Assembly: GCA_031292755.1 (NCBI GenBank) | Contig: JARLGM010000015.1 | Location: forward strand, 1-63,938 | Length of the DNA stretch: 63,938 nucleotides | From: Candidatus Sulfopaludibacter sp. | GTDB lineage: Bacteria; Acidobacteriota; Terriglobia; Bryobacterales; Bryobacteraceae | Direction: 5' to 3' | Shown here: positions 19,625-28,226 of the stretch, one piece after another | Position numbering within the stretch: the stretch's first letter is position 1 | Layout: every line of letters begins with the position of its first letter | Notes under the pieces: generated by a model | Told to the model about the DNA's origin: nothing | The model's input: only the letters and a program-made list of their open reading frames with translations | Database searches by the model: none | Program-made: the position numbers and the translations under genes

Positions 19625-22236
19625 CCGCCCTGCGTGTCCTGATTTCCCGCCTGGGCGGCCTGTTCGCCACCTCCGCGCGCCTGGACGAAGAGATCGCCGC
19701 CCACCTCGACATGCTCGCCGGCGAGCTGGAGCGCCGCGGCCTCTCCCCCGCCGCCGCCCGCGCCCAGGCCCGCCGCGATTTCGGCGCCATCACGCCAATG
19801 CGCGAAGTTCATCGCGACCAGCGCCGCCTGCCTTTCTTCGATACCCTGGCGCAGGACCTCCGCTACGCTCTGCGTCAACTGCGCCGGAGTCCCGGCTTCG
19901 CCGCCGCCGCCATCCTCACTCTCGCGCTCGGCATCGGCGCCAACGCCGCCATTTACCAGGTGCTGGACGCGGTGGTCTTCCGCGCCCTGCCTGTTCCGCA
20001 TCCCGAACAACTCGTGCTGATGCAACTGGTGCGGAATGGCAAGCCGCTCACGTTCAGCTATCCGCTTTACCGCGAGATGGCCGCGCGGCAGAGGGTATTA
20101 GCGGGAACGTTTGCCGCCAGTACGGAGTCCGTCGTCTTGCGCGGCCGAAGGGGTATCGAAACTGTCCATACGTCCCTCGTCACCGGCAATTACTTCCAGG
20201 TGCTCGGCGTGTCAGCCCGCCGCGGCCGCTGTTTTACCGGCGCCGACGATCGCGCCGCTGCGCCCGTCGCGGTGATCAGCCACGCTTTCTGGCAGCGTGA
20301 GTTTGCCGGCGCCACCGCCCTCGGGGCCAACCTCCAGCTCAATCGAGCGATGGTGACCGTCATCGGCATCATGCCGCCCGCTTTCTTTGGAGAATCCGCG
20401 GGCGATGTGCCTGACATCTGGCTGCCGATCGGTATGCAGCCTCTGCTCTCGCCCTCGGACTGGCTGGACGCACCCGCTTTCTCCTGGCTGAAAGTGACGG
20501 CGCGCCTCAAGCCCGATGTTTCCCCAACCCAGGCTGCTACCGCGCTCACCGCCCTCTACCGGCAACTGCCCGGCCTGGGTTCTCCGGATTACCAGGTGCA
20601 ACTCCAGCCTGCTAACCAGATCCTGGCGGAACTGAACGCCCAGACGGCGCATCCGCTCTACATCCTGATCGGCATCACCGCCGCGGTCCTGCTGATTGCC
20701 TGCTGCAACCTCGCCAACCTTCTTCTGGGCAGGGCGGCCGCGCGGACGCACGAGATCGGCGTCCGGCTGGCCATCGGGGCCGGCCGCGCACGCATCGTTC
20801 GCCATCTGCTTACTGAAAGTTTCCTGCTATCCACGCTTGGCACGCTGGCCGCCGGCGCGCTTGCCTGGTGGGGCTCACGCGCGCTCATCCAGGCGCAAGC
20901 GTGGCATCTCGCCGTAAACCCCACCTGGCGCGCGCTCGGTTTCACCGCCGGAATCGCCATTCTGGCCACGCTGCTCTTCGGCCTCGTGCCCGCGCTTTCG
21001 GCCACGCACTTCGACCTGCTCCCCGCTCTCGCCGCCAATCGCCGCACGCACAGCGGCGGACGCTCGGGGCAGTGGCTGGGAAAACTCCTGATTGTCGTCC
21101 AGATCTCGACATCCCTGCTGCTCCTCAGCGGCGCGGCTCTGTTGGGCCTGACGCTCTGGAACCTGCGGCACCAGGATTTCGGATTCTCCCGCGGCAACGT
21201 TCTCATGGTAGACCTTCCGGTGGAGTTCGGACCGAATATGGCGAGCCGCAGTAATGCCGTTCGCCCCGTGCTTTACGACCGTCTGCAAACCCTGCCGGGC
21301 GTGCGCTCCGCGGCATTCTCCGCCTGTGGGCTGATGAGCGCCTGGCAGAACACCGGCCCTATCTCCAGCGCGGAGCGGCCCGCGCGGAAGACCGACTACA
21401 CGCGATTTACGGTGGTCACTCCCCATTATTTCGAGACGCTGGGGATTCCCCTCATTGCCGGCCGCGCCATCGATGAGCGCGACCGGGATGGCGCGCCCCA
21501 GGTGGCCGTGCTCAGCGAAACGGCCGCACACACGCTGTTCGGCGGGACGAATCCGATCGGCCGCATGGTCTCCGGTTCGTACACCTTCGAGGCCGGGAAG
21601 GCGTTCGAAGTGGTGGGAGTTGCGCACGACGTCCGCTTCAGCCCGCGCGATCCGTACGCCTTCCAGATCTATCGTCCGTTTTCGAAATCCGGCTTTCCCA
21701 TCACGGAAGTGGTGGTGCGGACCGCGGGAGACCCCGCTTCTTTGGTGGGACCGGTGCGCGCCGCGATCCAGGATTTGGACCCCAGCCTGGCCGTCGGCGA
21801 TGTCTCCACCCTTCAGCAGAAGATCGATTCCGGCCTGGTCCATGAACGTATGATGGCCCTGCTCTCCGGTTGCTTTGGGCTGCTCGCGCTGATCCTCACC
21901 AGCGTCGGCGTTTATGGCGTCATCGCCTACGCGGTGGCGCGGCGCACCCGGGAAATCGGCATCCGTCTCGCCCTCGGCGCCGCCCGCGGCCAAGTCGCCG
22001 CCATGCTGCTGCGCGAACTCGGCCCGTTGGTGCTGGCCAGCCTCGTACTGGGCGCGGGCGCTACGCTCGCCGCCACACGCGTCATCCGCACACAGCTCTA
22101 TGGAGTGGCGGCCGGCGACCTCACCACGCTGGGCGCCGCAGCTTGTGCAATTGCCCTGGTAGCCGCGCTGGCCGCCTGGCTCCCCGCCCGCCGTGCCTCC
22201 CGCCTCGACCCCATGGACGCCCTGCGGCAGCAATAG
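19621..22236 (+). CDS. ADOP-type ABC transporter permease (MacB/FtsX-like, with N-terminal prefix domain)
   Basis: A 871-residue membrane protein of the acidobacterial duplicated orphan permease type. A cytoplasmic prefix (about 1-85, with LDEEIAAHLDM) precedes QDLRYALRQLRRSPGF and the first membrane helix ([14 protein letters not shown]). Two MacB periplasmic domains alternate with two FtsX triple-helix units (about 350-480 and 740-860, the latter with REIGIRLALGAARGQV), ending in RASRLDPMDALRQQ. No ATP-binding subunit is encoded beside it, hence 'orphan'. It is translationally coupled to padR. Function is unknown; MacB-like mechanotransmission or export is inference. Confidence 0.9.
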   Translation: MTALRVLISRLGGLFATSARLDEEIAAHLDMLAGELERRGLSPAAARAQARRDFGAITPMREVHRDQRRLPFFDTLAQDLRYALRQLRRSPGFAAAAILTLALGIGANAAIYQVLDAVVFRALPVPHPEQLVLMQLVRNGKPLTFSYPLYREMAARQRVLAGTFAASTESVVLRGRRGIETVHTSLVTGNYFQVLGVSARRGRCFTGADDRAAAPVAVISHAFWQREFAGATALGANLQLNRAMVTVIGIMPPAFFGESAGDVPDIWLPIGMQPLLSPSDWLDAPAFSWLKVTARLKPDVSPTQAATALTALYRQLPGLGSPDYQVQLQPANQILAELNAQTAHPLYILIGITAAVLLIACCNLANLLLGRAAARTHEIGVRLAIGAGRARIVRHLLTESFLLSTLGTLAAGALAWWGSRALIQAQAWHLAVNPTWRALGFTAGIAILATLLFGLVPALSATHFDLLPALAANRRTHSGGRSGQWLGKLLIVVQISTSLLLLSGAALLGLTLWNLRHQDFGFSRGNVLMVDLPVEFGPNMASRSNAVRPVLYDRLQTLPGVRSAAFSACGLMSAWQNTGPISSAERPARKTDYTRFTVVTPHYFETLGIPLIAGRAIDERDRDGAPQVAVLSETAAHTLFGGTNPIGRMVSGSYTFEAGKAFEVVGVAHDVRFSPRDPYAFQIYRPFSKSGFPITEVVVRTAGDPASLVGPVRAAIQDLDPSLAVGDVSTLQQKIDSGLVHERMMALLSGCFGLLALILTSVGVYGVIAYAVARRTREIGIRLALGAARGQVAAMLLRELGPLVLASLVLGAGATLAATRVIRTQLYGVAAGDLTTLGAAACAIALVAALAAWLPARRASRLDPMDALRQQ

Positions 22237-22286
22237 CGGCTCCTCAACCGGACGGTTCCCTGTGGAAGCGCGCGATGGCTTCGAGG

Positions 22287-23204
22287 TTACTCGGGCTTGG
22301 CCGCGGCAGCCATCAGGTTGGCCAGCATCCGGCCGTGGGCGCCTCCGGGCAGAAGGAAGAAGCGGACCTTTCCGGCCAGGATGCGCTGCGTTTCCAGCAC
22401 ATCGAACAGCGCCTCGGCGACAGCCGGTTCGCGGGCGATCTCCTGGAACGCCAGCCCCAGGGTGCCGGGGCGAATGGCCGCCGCTTTGGCGAATTCCACC
22501 GCGGCTTCGCGTTCCGCCGAACTGGTGATGACGCTCACCTGGTTGGCGCCGGTCTGTTTGATGGCGCCGGTCACCTGGCGCAGGCGGTTCACCACTTTTT
22601 CTTCGATCTGCTTGATCATGCCGATATCGCGGAAATGGACTTTGCGGATGTACACCGAGCCCAACTGATAGCCCCATTCGCGCGATTTTCCGGTGACTTC
22701 GGCGCGCACCGTCTGGCTCATGTTGTGACGGGTCTGGAGCATTTCGGCCAGCGGCATATTGCTGAGGCAGCGCACCGTGGCATTGCTGACGTTGGCGCGC
22801 AGGGAGCCGCGCGGGTCGGTGTTCTTAAACAGGAAGGCCACCGGATCGTCGATCCACATCTCGTACCAGATGCCGATTCCCATGGGGGCGCCTTCTTCGG
22901 AATTGACGGGCTGGCTGCGCAGGTACTCCTGGTCCAGGCGGAGATCGAGCACGTGGCAGGAGCCCAGGAAGTTGGCGATAAATGCGGACGCGCCGAGCGT
23001 GGCGGGCAGGAAGTGGAGGCCGGGCTCATCCAGTACGCCCACCACGCGGCCAAACAGCACGTACACGCGGCAGGTCCGCTCCCGCACTACGGCGAAGATG
23101 CCGAAGATGCGGGTCAGTCCGAGCAGCACCGGCTCGGCAAGGAATGCGGCCACAAACACGATTAGCGCAGCCGTCAGGAAACTGGTAATCGGCGAATCGA
23201 TCAC
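22287..23204 (-). CDS. SPFH/Band 7 domain membrane protein (second of a pair)
   Basis: A 305-residue protein with an N-terminal membrane segment (about 8-36) followed by an SPFH-like domain beginning near RTCRVYVLFGRVVGVLDEPG, and a helical, Ala/Glu-rich stretch (about 205-260, SSAEREAAVEFAKAAAIRPG). SPFH proteins form large membrane-bound cage assemblies that organise microdomains or regulate FtsH-type proteases. Its start overlaps the stop of the upstream SPFH gene by 4 nt, so the two are likely co-translated partners in the manner of HflK/HflC, although neither resembles those closely enough to name. Confidence 0.8.
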   Translation of the reverse strand: MIDSPITSFLTAALIVFVAAFLAEPVLLGLTRIFGIFAVVRERTCRVYVLFGRVVGVLDEPGLHFLPATLGASAFIANFLGSCHVLDLRLDQEYLRSQPVNSEEGAPMGIGIWYEMWIDDPVAFLFKNTDPRGSLRANVSNATVRCLSNMPLAEMLQTRHNMSQTVRAEVTGKSREWGYQLGSVYIRKVHFRDIGMIKQIEEKVVNRLRQVTGAIKQTGANQVSVITSSAEREAAVEFAKAAAIRPGTLGLAFQEIAREPAVAEALFDVLETQRILAGKVRFFLLPGGAHGRMLANLMAAAAKPE

Positions 23205-24214
23205 TTGGATACCTCCAGATAGATCTGCGCGGCCTTGTCATACAGGGCCAGCCGCACGTTCCGCAAATATGCTCCCAGCACCGCCGGTCCTCCGCGATGC
23301 AACTCCGCGAGTTCGGCGGCCAGGGATTTGATGGGTTCCACTTCGGCTTGCGCCCGCAGGGTTTCGATTTCGACGGCGCGCCGGGATTGCACCACGCGCT
23401 GATCCGCACCGGCCTGCGCCAGGCTGATATCGCTGGAAACCTGGTTATGGGCGGTGTTGATGGCAGCCAGCGCCGATTCGACTTCGTCGGGCGGGTCGAT
23501 GCCGGTGATCAGCGAAGCATCGAAGATCACGCCGTAGCGCGCGGGGGTAGCGCGGCATTCGGCATCCATGTACTCGTTGAGGTCCCGCAGATTCTTGCGC
23601 AGGTCGTTGATGGAGATGCCGGTCATTTCCGCTCCGGCCATGGGGATGATATCGGCGGCGCCGCCCACGCCCGCCTCCGCGGCGGCCACGGGGGTCTTGG
23701 CTTCGAAGTTGGCGATGCGCTGGCGCAGCACCGAAACGAAGTACGCCATCACATGGACGAAGGGCTTCTTGATACCAAACAGGAAGGCGTACAGATTGGA
23801 TTCGCTCACGCGGTACCGGATCTGGCCGGTGAGTCCGGTATTGAGCTGATCCTTGGTGACGGCCTCCAGGCGCGTGCCGCGTTCGTTGGCCGTGGGGTCT
23901 TCCAGATCGAGCGCCATGTTGATGGTCATGGTAGCGATGGAAACTTTGTGGATCTGCTCCCAGGGCATTTTGAAATACGGGCCGCCCGGTGGAATCACGC
24001 GCACCTGCGGATAGTTGTAGCGCTCTCTTTCTTCCGGCCGCAGGGCTTCGGCCATAGGGTCATCCAGCGTGGTCTTGCCCGGCACCCGGACAGCGCGGCC
24101 GAAGCTTGTCTTCACGGCCCTTTCGTTCTGATCCACGGTGTACAGCCCCATCACCAGGAAGCGCAGCACGAACCACGCGAGCAGTCCGATGGCGGCTCCA
24201 ATCAGTATCTGCAT
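23201..24214 (-). CDS. SPFH/Band 7 domain membrane protein (first of a pair)
   Basis: A 337-residue protein with one N-terminal membrane segment (about 2-25) and a prohibitin-type domain starting at YTVDQNERAVKTSFGRAV. The C-terminal third is predicted helical (EVESALAAINTAHNQ to EIETLRAQAEVEPIKSLAAE), typical of SPFH coiled coils. It lies upstream of and overlaps the second SPFH gene by 4 nt. Divergently, 144 nt away, lies an ADOP permease. A role in membrane organisation or protease control is family knowledge; no partner protease gene is present here. Confidence 0.82.
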   Translation of the reverse strand: MQILIGAAIGLLAWFVLRFLVMGLYTVDQNERAVKTSFGRAVRVPGKTTLDDPMAEALRPEERERYNYPQVRVIPPGGPYFKMPWEQIHKVSIATMTINMALDLEDPTANERGTRLEAVTKDQLNTGLTGQIRYRVSESNLYAFLFGIKKPFVHVMAYFVSVLRQRIANFEAKTPVAAAEAGVGGAADIIPMAGAEMTGISINDLRKNLRDLNEYMDAECRATPARYGVIFDASLITGIDPPDEVESALAAINTAHNQVSSDISLAQAGADQRVVQSRRAVEIETLRAQAEVEPIKSLAAELAELHRGGPAVLGAYLRNVRLALYDKAAQIYLEVSK

Positions 24215-24344
24215 CAGCTCACCTCTCCCCGTAGTATACGGGTTCCAGATGTGGGCATCCTATTACCTGTTGGGAGTGCGGGCGTGCTTACCGCGGGGGT
24301 CGGCGGCAAGAGCAATCATCCACGGATCGCACGGCGAAAGCGTG

Positions 24345-24350
24345 TACCAT
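24345..24350 (+). promoter_or_regulatory. -10 box of the second ADOP gene, predicted leaderless
   Basis: TACCAT at 24345-24350 ends 8 nt before the GTG start at 24359, the same box and spacing as at padR. No convincing -35 hexamer was found at 16-18 nt upstream and no Shine-Dalgarno sequence precedes the GTG. Confidence 0.35.
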
Positions 24351-24358
24351 ACTGGCAA

Positions 24359-26788
24359 GTGAAGCACTCGATCCGCATCTTCCTCAAGAGCCCCGGGTTC
24401 ACCCTGACGGCGCTAGCTGCGCTGGCGGTGGGAATTGGCGGGACCACGGCCATCTTTTCCATCGTCAATACGGTGCTGCTGCGGCCACTGCCGGTGCCCG
24501 ATCCCGAGCGCCTGGTGGTGCTGGCCACCACATCGGGCGATGGCAGCGCCGCTTCTCCGGCGAAGTTCATCCACTGGCGGGCGGAACGGGGCGTGTTCCA
24601 GGATGTCTCCGCGTATATGGGCGGCGTGACCAACTACACCGGCGGCGGCGTGGCGGAAGAGTGGCGGTACACTCGGGCCTCGGCGGATACGTTCCGGTGC
24701 TACGGCATTCCGGTATTGCGCGGGCGCACCTTTACGGCGGCCGAGGATTCCCCCGGCGCTGCGCCCGTGGCCGTGATTGGCGAGGGTCTGTGGAGGCGCC
24801 GTTTCGGCGGCAACCCCCAGATGCTGGGCCAGACGATTTCGTTGAACGGCGAGGCTCACACCGTGGTCGGCATCGTGGCGGACTTTTCAGCCGTGCGCGA
24901 ATCCGGGCCGTTCTCCGATGTGTACGTGCCGATGCAGATCGACCCGCACACCGAGGATCAGGGCGACCTGTTCGAGGTGGCGGCACGCCTCAAACCGGGA
25001 GTCTCCCTGGAGCAGGCGCGGGCGCGGTTGCGCGTATCGGCCGAAGCGTATCGCATCCGGTTTCCGAACGCGCTGGCCCGCAATGAGAGCTTCACCGCCA
25101 GGGGACTTCGCGAGGACCTGGCGGGTGGCGACCGCCCGCTCCTGCTGGTGCTTTCCGGCGCCGTGAGCCTGGTGCTGTTGATCGCCTGCGCGAATGTGGC
25201 AAACCTGCTGCTGGCGCGGGCCGCGGGACGAAGGCGCGAGATGGCTATCCGGATCGCGCTGGGTGCCGGGCGTGGCAGGATCATCCGGGAACTGCTGGCG
25301 GAAAGTGCGCTGCTTAGTGCGATGGGAGGTGCGCTGGGATTGCTGCTGGGCTATGCCGGCGTGCGAGCGCTGCTGGCGGTCAACACCGCCGAACTGCCGA
25401 TGGTGGGGAGGAACGGAGAGGCGGTCACGGTCGATTGGCGGGTCATGGCGTTCGCCACGGGGGTTTCCCTACTCACCGGCATTCTGTTCGGGCTCTTCCC
25501 GGCGGTGCAGGGTTCGCGCGCGGATCTCAATTCGGACCTGAAAGACGGCGGGCGCTCGGGCGCGGGTCTCCGGCACAACAGGGCTCGCGGTTTTCTGGTG
25601 ATGAGCGAGGTGGGGCTGGCGGTGGTTCTGCTGGTGGGGTCGGCGTTGCTGATTCGCAGCTTCCTGGCGTTATACCACGTGGATCTGGGTTTCGACGCTA
25701 CGCACGTGGTGACGCTGGACGTGCTGCTGGCAGGTCCCAAATATGCGAAAACCGCCGGTGTGGCGGAGGCCCTCCGCCAGGGACTGGAGCGCGTACGGGC
25801 GCTGCCGGGCGTTGCGGCGGCCGGCGCCACCTGCTGCCTGCCGCTGGCGCAGGGCACGTTCGATCAGAATTTCCAGATCCTGGGCCGGCCGGCGGCCGCT
25901 GGCCCGGATGTGGGATGGGCCACCGTTTCGCCAGGATACTTCGAGACGTTTCAGATTCCGGTGAAGCACGGCCGCGCGTTTACCGCCGGCGATGACAACC
26001 GGGCGCCCGCCGTGGTGGCGATCAGCGAAAGCCTGGCCAGGCAGTATTGGAAGGACGCAGATCCCTTGGGCCAGCGGATCGTGATTGGCCGCGGCAGCGG
26101 GGTCAGCGAACTGGAGGGCGAGCCGGTGCGGCAAATCGTAGGCATCGTGGGCGACATCCGCACCGAGGGATTGGATGCCAGACCCCGGCCGGTACTGTAC
26201 GTGCCGCAGGCGCAGCTTCCGGATGCCGAGAGTGCGTTCTTTTTGCGTCTGCTGCCCATTGCATGGGTCGTGCGGACGCAAGGCGAGCCTGGGCGGCTGG
26301 CCGGCGCCATTCGGGAGCAGTTGCGACAGGCAACCGGCCTGCCGGTAACCGGCGTGGCACCCATGAAGCAGGTAGTCTGGGCGCAGACCGGACGGCAGCG
26401 GTTCGGCATGTTGGCGATGGCGGTGTTCGCGGGTGCGGCACTGCTGCTGGCGGCCATCGGAATCTATGGGCTGATGGCGTACTCGGTGGAGCAGAGGCGG
26501 CAGGAGATCGGGATTCGCATGGCACTCGGAGCGGAATCCGGGCGGGTACGGGATATGGTGGTGCGTCAGGGTATGTCGCTGGCGTTGGCGGGCGCTGCGG
26601 CGGGGTTGGCCGCGGCATGGGCCCTGGCGCGGCTGATGGCGAGCCTGCTGTTCGGCGTTCCGCCGCACGACCCCGTAGTGTTCGCGGCGGTTCCGGCAGT
26701 TTTGATCGTCGTGGCGTTGGCGGCCGTATATCTTCCGGCCCACCGGGCCAGCCGGCTGAATCCAATGGATGCGCTGCGGCATGAGTAG
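24359..26788 (+). CDS. ADOP-type ABC transporter permease (short form)
   Basis: An 809-residue MacB/FtsX-like permease with two FtsX units and two periplasmic MacB domains. It begins directly at KHSIRIFLKSPGFTLTALAALAVGIGGTTAIFSI, so it lacks the prefix domain seen in the 871-residue paralogue. The second unit has RQEIGIRMALGAESGR and the protein ends RASRLNPMDALRHE. The frame is open far upstream, but that stretch is a shadow of the SPFH gene; GTG 24359 is chosen because it abuts the conserved N-terminus and follows a TACCAT box. No ATPase gene is adjacent. Confidence 0.88.
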   Translation: MKHSIRIFLKSPGFTLTALAALAVGIGGTTAIFSIVNTVLLRPLPVPDPERLVVLATTSGDGSAASPAKFIHWRAERGVFQDVSAYMGGVTNYTGGGVAEEWRYTRASADTFRCYGIPVLRGRTFTAAEDSPGAAPVAVIGEGLWRRRFGGNPQMLGQTISLNGEAHTVVGIVADFSAVRESGPFSDVYVPMQIDPHTEDQGDLFEVAARLKPGVSLEQARARLRVSAEAYRIRFPNALARNESFTARGLREDLAGGDRPLLLVLSGAVSLVLLIACANVANLLLARAAGRRREMAIRIALGAGRGRIIRELLAESALLSAMGGALGLLLGYAGVRALLAVNTAELPMVGRNGEAVTVDWRVMAFATGVSLLTGILFGLFPAVQGSRADLNSDLKDGGRSGAGLRHNRARGFLVMSEVGLAVVLLVGSALLIRSFLALYHVDLGFDATHVVTLDVLLAGPKYAKTAGVAEALRQGLERVRALPGVAAAGATCCLPLAQGTFDQNFQILGRPAAAGPDVGWATVSPGYFETFQIPVKHGRAFTAGDDNRAPAVVAISESLARQYWKDADPLGQRIVIGRGSGVSELEGEPVRQIVGIVGDIRTEGLDARPRPVLYVPQAQLPDAESAFFLRLLPIAWVVRTQGEPGRLAGAIREQLRQATGLPVTGVAPMKQVVWAQTGRQRFGMLAMAVFAGAALLLAAIGIYGLMAYSVEQRRQEIGIRMALGAESGRVRDMVVRQGMSLALAGAAAGLAAAWALARLMASLLFGVPPHDPVVFAAVPAVLIVVALAAVYLPAHRASRLNPMDALRHE

Positions 26789-26794
26789 CGCCCG

Positions 26795-28225
26795 TCAGAG
26801 TCCACAGGACCAGCGGGGTGGCGGGGCGGGAAGGGCACGGCGGGAAAGCAGGAAAAAGTGATCGGGCGCGGCATCGATCAGAACGTGGGAGTCCGATGCG
26901 GCGGCGGCGCGGTAGCGATCCGGCATCAGAAAATCGCTGTCGGGATGGGTGGTGATGAGGGCCGCGAGTGCCGCCGGAGAATGGTCCTGAACAAGGTCCT
27001 CAGCATAGCGCAGGCGCGGCAGAGGCAGGGTGGCGGCGTAGAAGCCATCATCCCTGCCGGCCAGGATGAATTCGTTGCCGCGCTCTTTTTCGCAATAAGA
27101 CGAGACCAGCGGCGCCACCGGCTGTACCGTGCCGGCGGCGAAGGAGATGCCTGCGGGCGAGTTGGGGGCGCCGGCCTTCAGGACGAACGCGGCGGCCACC
27201 AGCGCGAGCATCCACCAGACGGGCCGCATGGTGGAGAACGGTCCGTAGGACGCGCCCAGGATCGCCATCGCCGGTAAGAGGGGCAGCAGCCGGGCGGCAT
27301 TGGGGAACGGCCCTGCCGCGACGAATGCCAGCGTGGCCAGGATCCAGCAAAGCAGCAGGGTAGCCGCGAAGGAGCGCTGGCGCAGGGCCGCGACGAAGCC
27401 CGCCAGCGCAACCACGGCGACGGCCACCAGCACGGGATCCATCGCCGCCGTGCGGATCGCGTAATACAGGGCGTGATTTTCATGCGAGGCCTGCGGCGGT
27501 GCGCCGACACGGATCCACCGGCCGTGAGCGGCCAGTTGATAGAGGAACCAGGGTGCGGCCAGCGCGAGCGACAGAGCTGCGGCCATGCAGACGCGCAGGA
27601 ATCCCGGCTTATACTTGCCCGGTGCGGCCAGCCAGTAGAGTCCCAGCACCCCGAGGGGCAGAATGCCGGCGATGCCGCTGGTGAGAATGGCGGCGGCTAC
27701 GGCGCCTGAAAAGCCCCACAGGGCGGTCTTGGTTTCCAGCCACGGGTCGGCGAACAGGCAGTACACCGCGGCGATGCAGCACGCGGTGAGCAGGCCAGCG
27801 GCCATGCACGAGGAAGCCAGAACGTGCCACAGATGGCTGGAAGCGAGCAGGGCGGCGGCACAGACGCCGGATTGCCAGGAACTGAGTTCGGCGCCAAAGA
27901 GAAACACCAGGCCCAGGGCAAGGGAGCAGGCGAGGGCGACCGGAAGCCGGAGGGAGAGGCGCGAGATTCCCAGCAGGCGCGCGGAAAGCGCGGATGCCCA
28001 GATCGGCAGGGGCGCCTCCTCAGGAGCCGGGCGCCCCATGAATCTGGGCGTGAGCCAATCTCCGTGTTGCGCCATGGCGATGGCGCTGCTCGCATTCATC
28101 GCTTCCTCTACGGTGGCGATGTGGCTGATGGGATCGACGTAATCGCCTGCCAGTCCCGTGCGAGCCGCGCGGAGCAAAAGGCACGCCAGGGCCAACAGAG
28201 CCACAGCATAAAAGGCCCTCTGCAT
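26795..28225 (-). CDS. ArnT/PMT-like polytopic membrane glycosyltransferase homologue
   Basis: A 476-residue membrane protein with about ten hydrophobic segments. After the first helix comes the periplasmic loop DPISHIATVEEAMNAS with MAQHGDWLTPRFMGRPAPEEAPLPIW, which matches the GDWLTPRFNG...EKPPL pattern of ArnT-type GT-C enzymes. The usual Lys-Pro-Pro is changed to Glu-Ala-Pro and the first-loop acidic pair is weak, so catalytic competence is uncertain. Such enzymes move sugars from polyprenyl phosphates to lipid A, proteins or other lipids. It starts 1 nt after the stop of the upstream spermidine-synthase-like gene, with which it is surely co-expressed. Confidence 0.7.
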   Translation of the reverse strand: MQRAFYAVALLALACLLLRAARTGLAGDYVDPISHIATVEEAMNASSAIAMAQHGDWLTPRFMGRPAPEEAPLPIWASALSARLLGISRLSLRLPVALACSLALGLVFLFGAELSSWQSGVCAAALLASSHLWHVLASSCMAAGLLTACCIAAVYCLFADPWLETKTALWGFSGAVAAAILTSGIAGILPLGVLGLYWLAAPGKYKPGFLRVCMAAALSLALAAPWFLYQLAAHGRWIRVGAPPQASHENHALYYAIRTAAMDPVLVAVAVVALAGFVAALRQRSFAATLLLCWILATLAFVAAGPFPNAARLLPLLPAMAILGASYGPFSTMRPVWWMLALVAAAFVLKAGAPNSPAGISFAAGTVQPVAPLVSSYCEKERGNEFILAGRDDGFYAATLPLPRLRYAEDLVQDHSPAALAALITTHPDSDFLMPDRYRAAAASDSHVLIDAAPDHFFLLSRRALPAPPPRWSCGL

Positions 28226-28226
28226 G

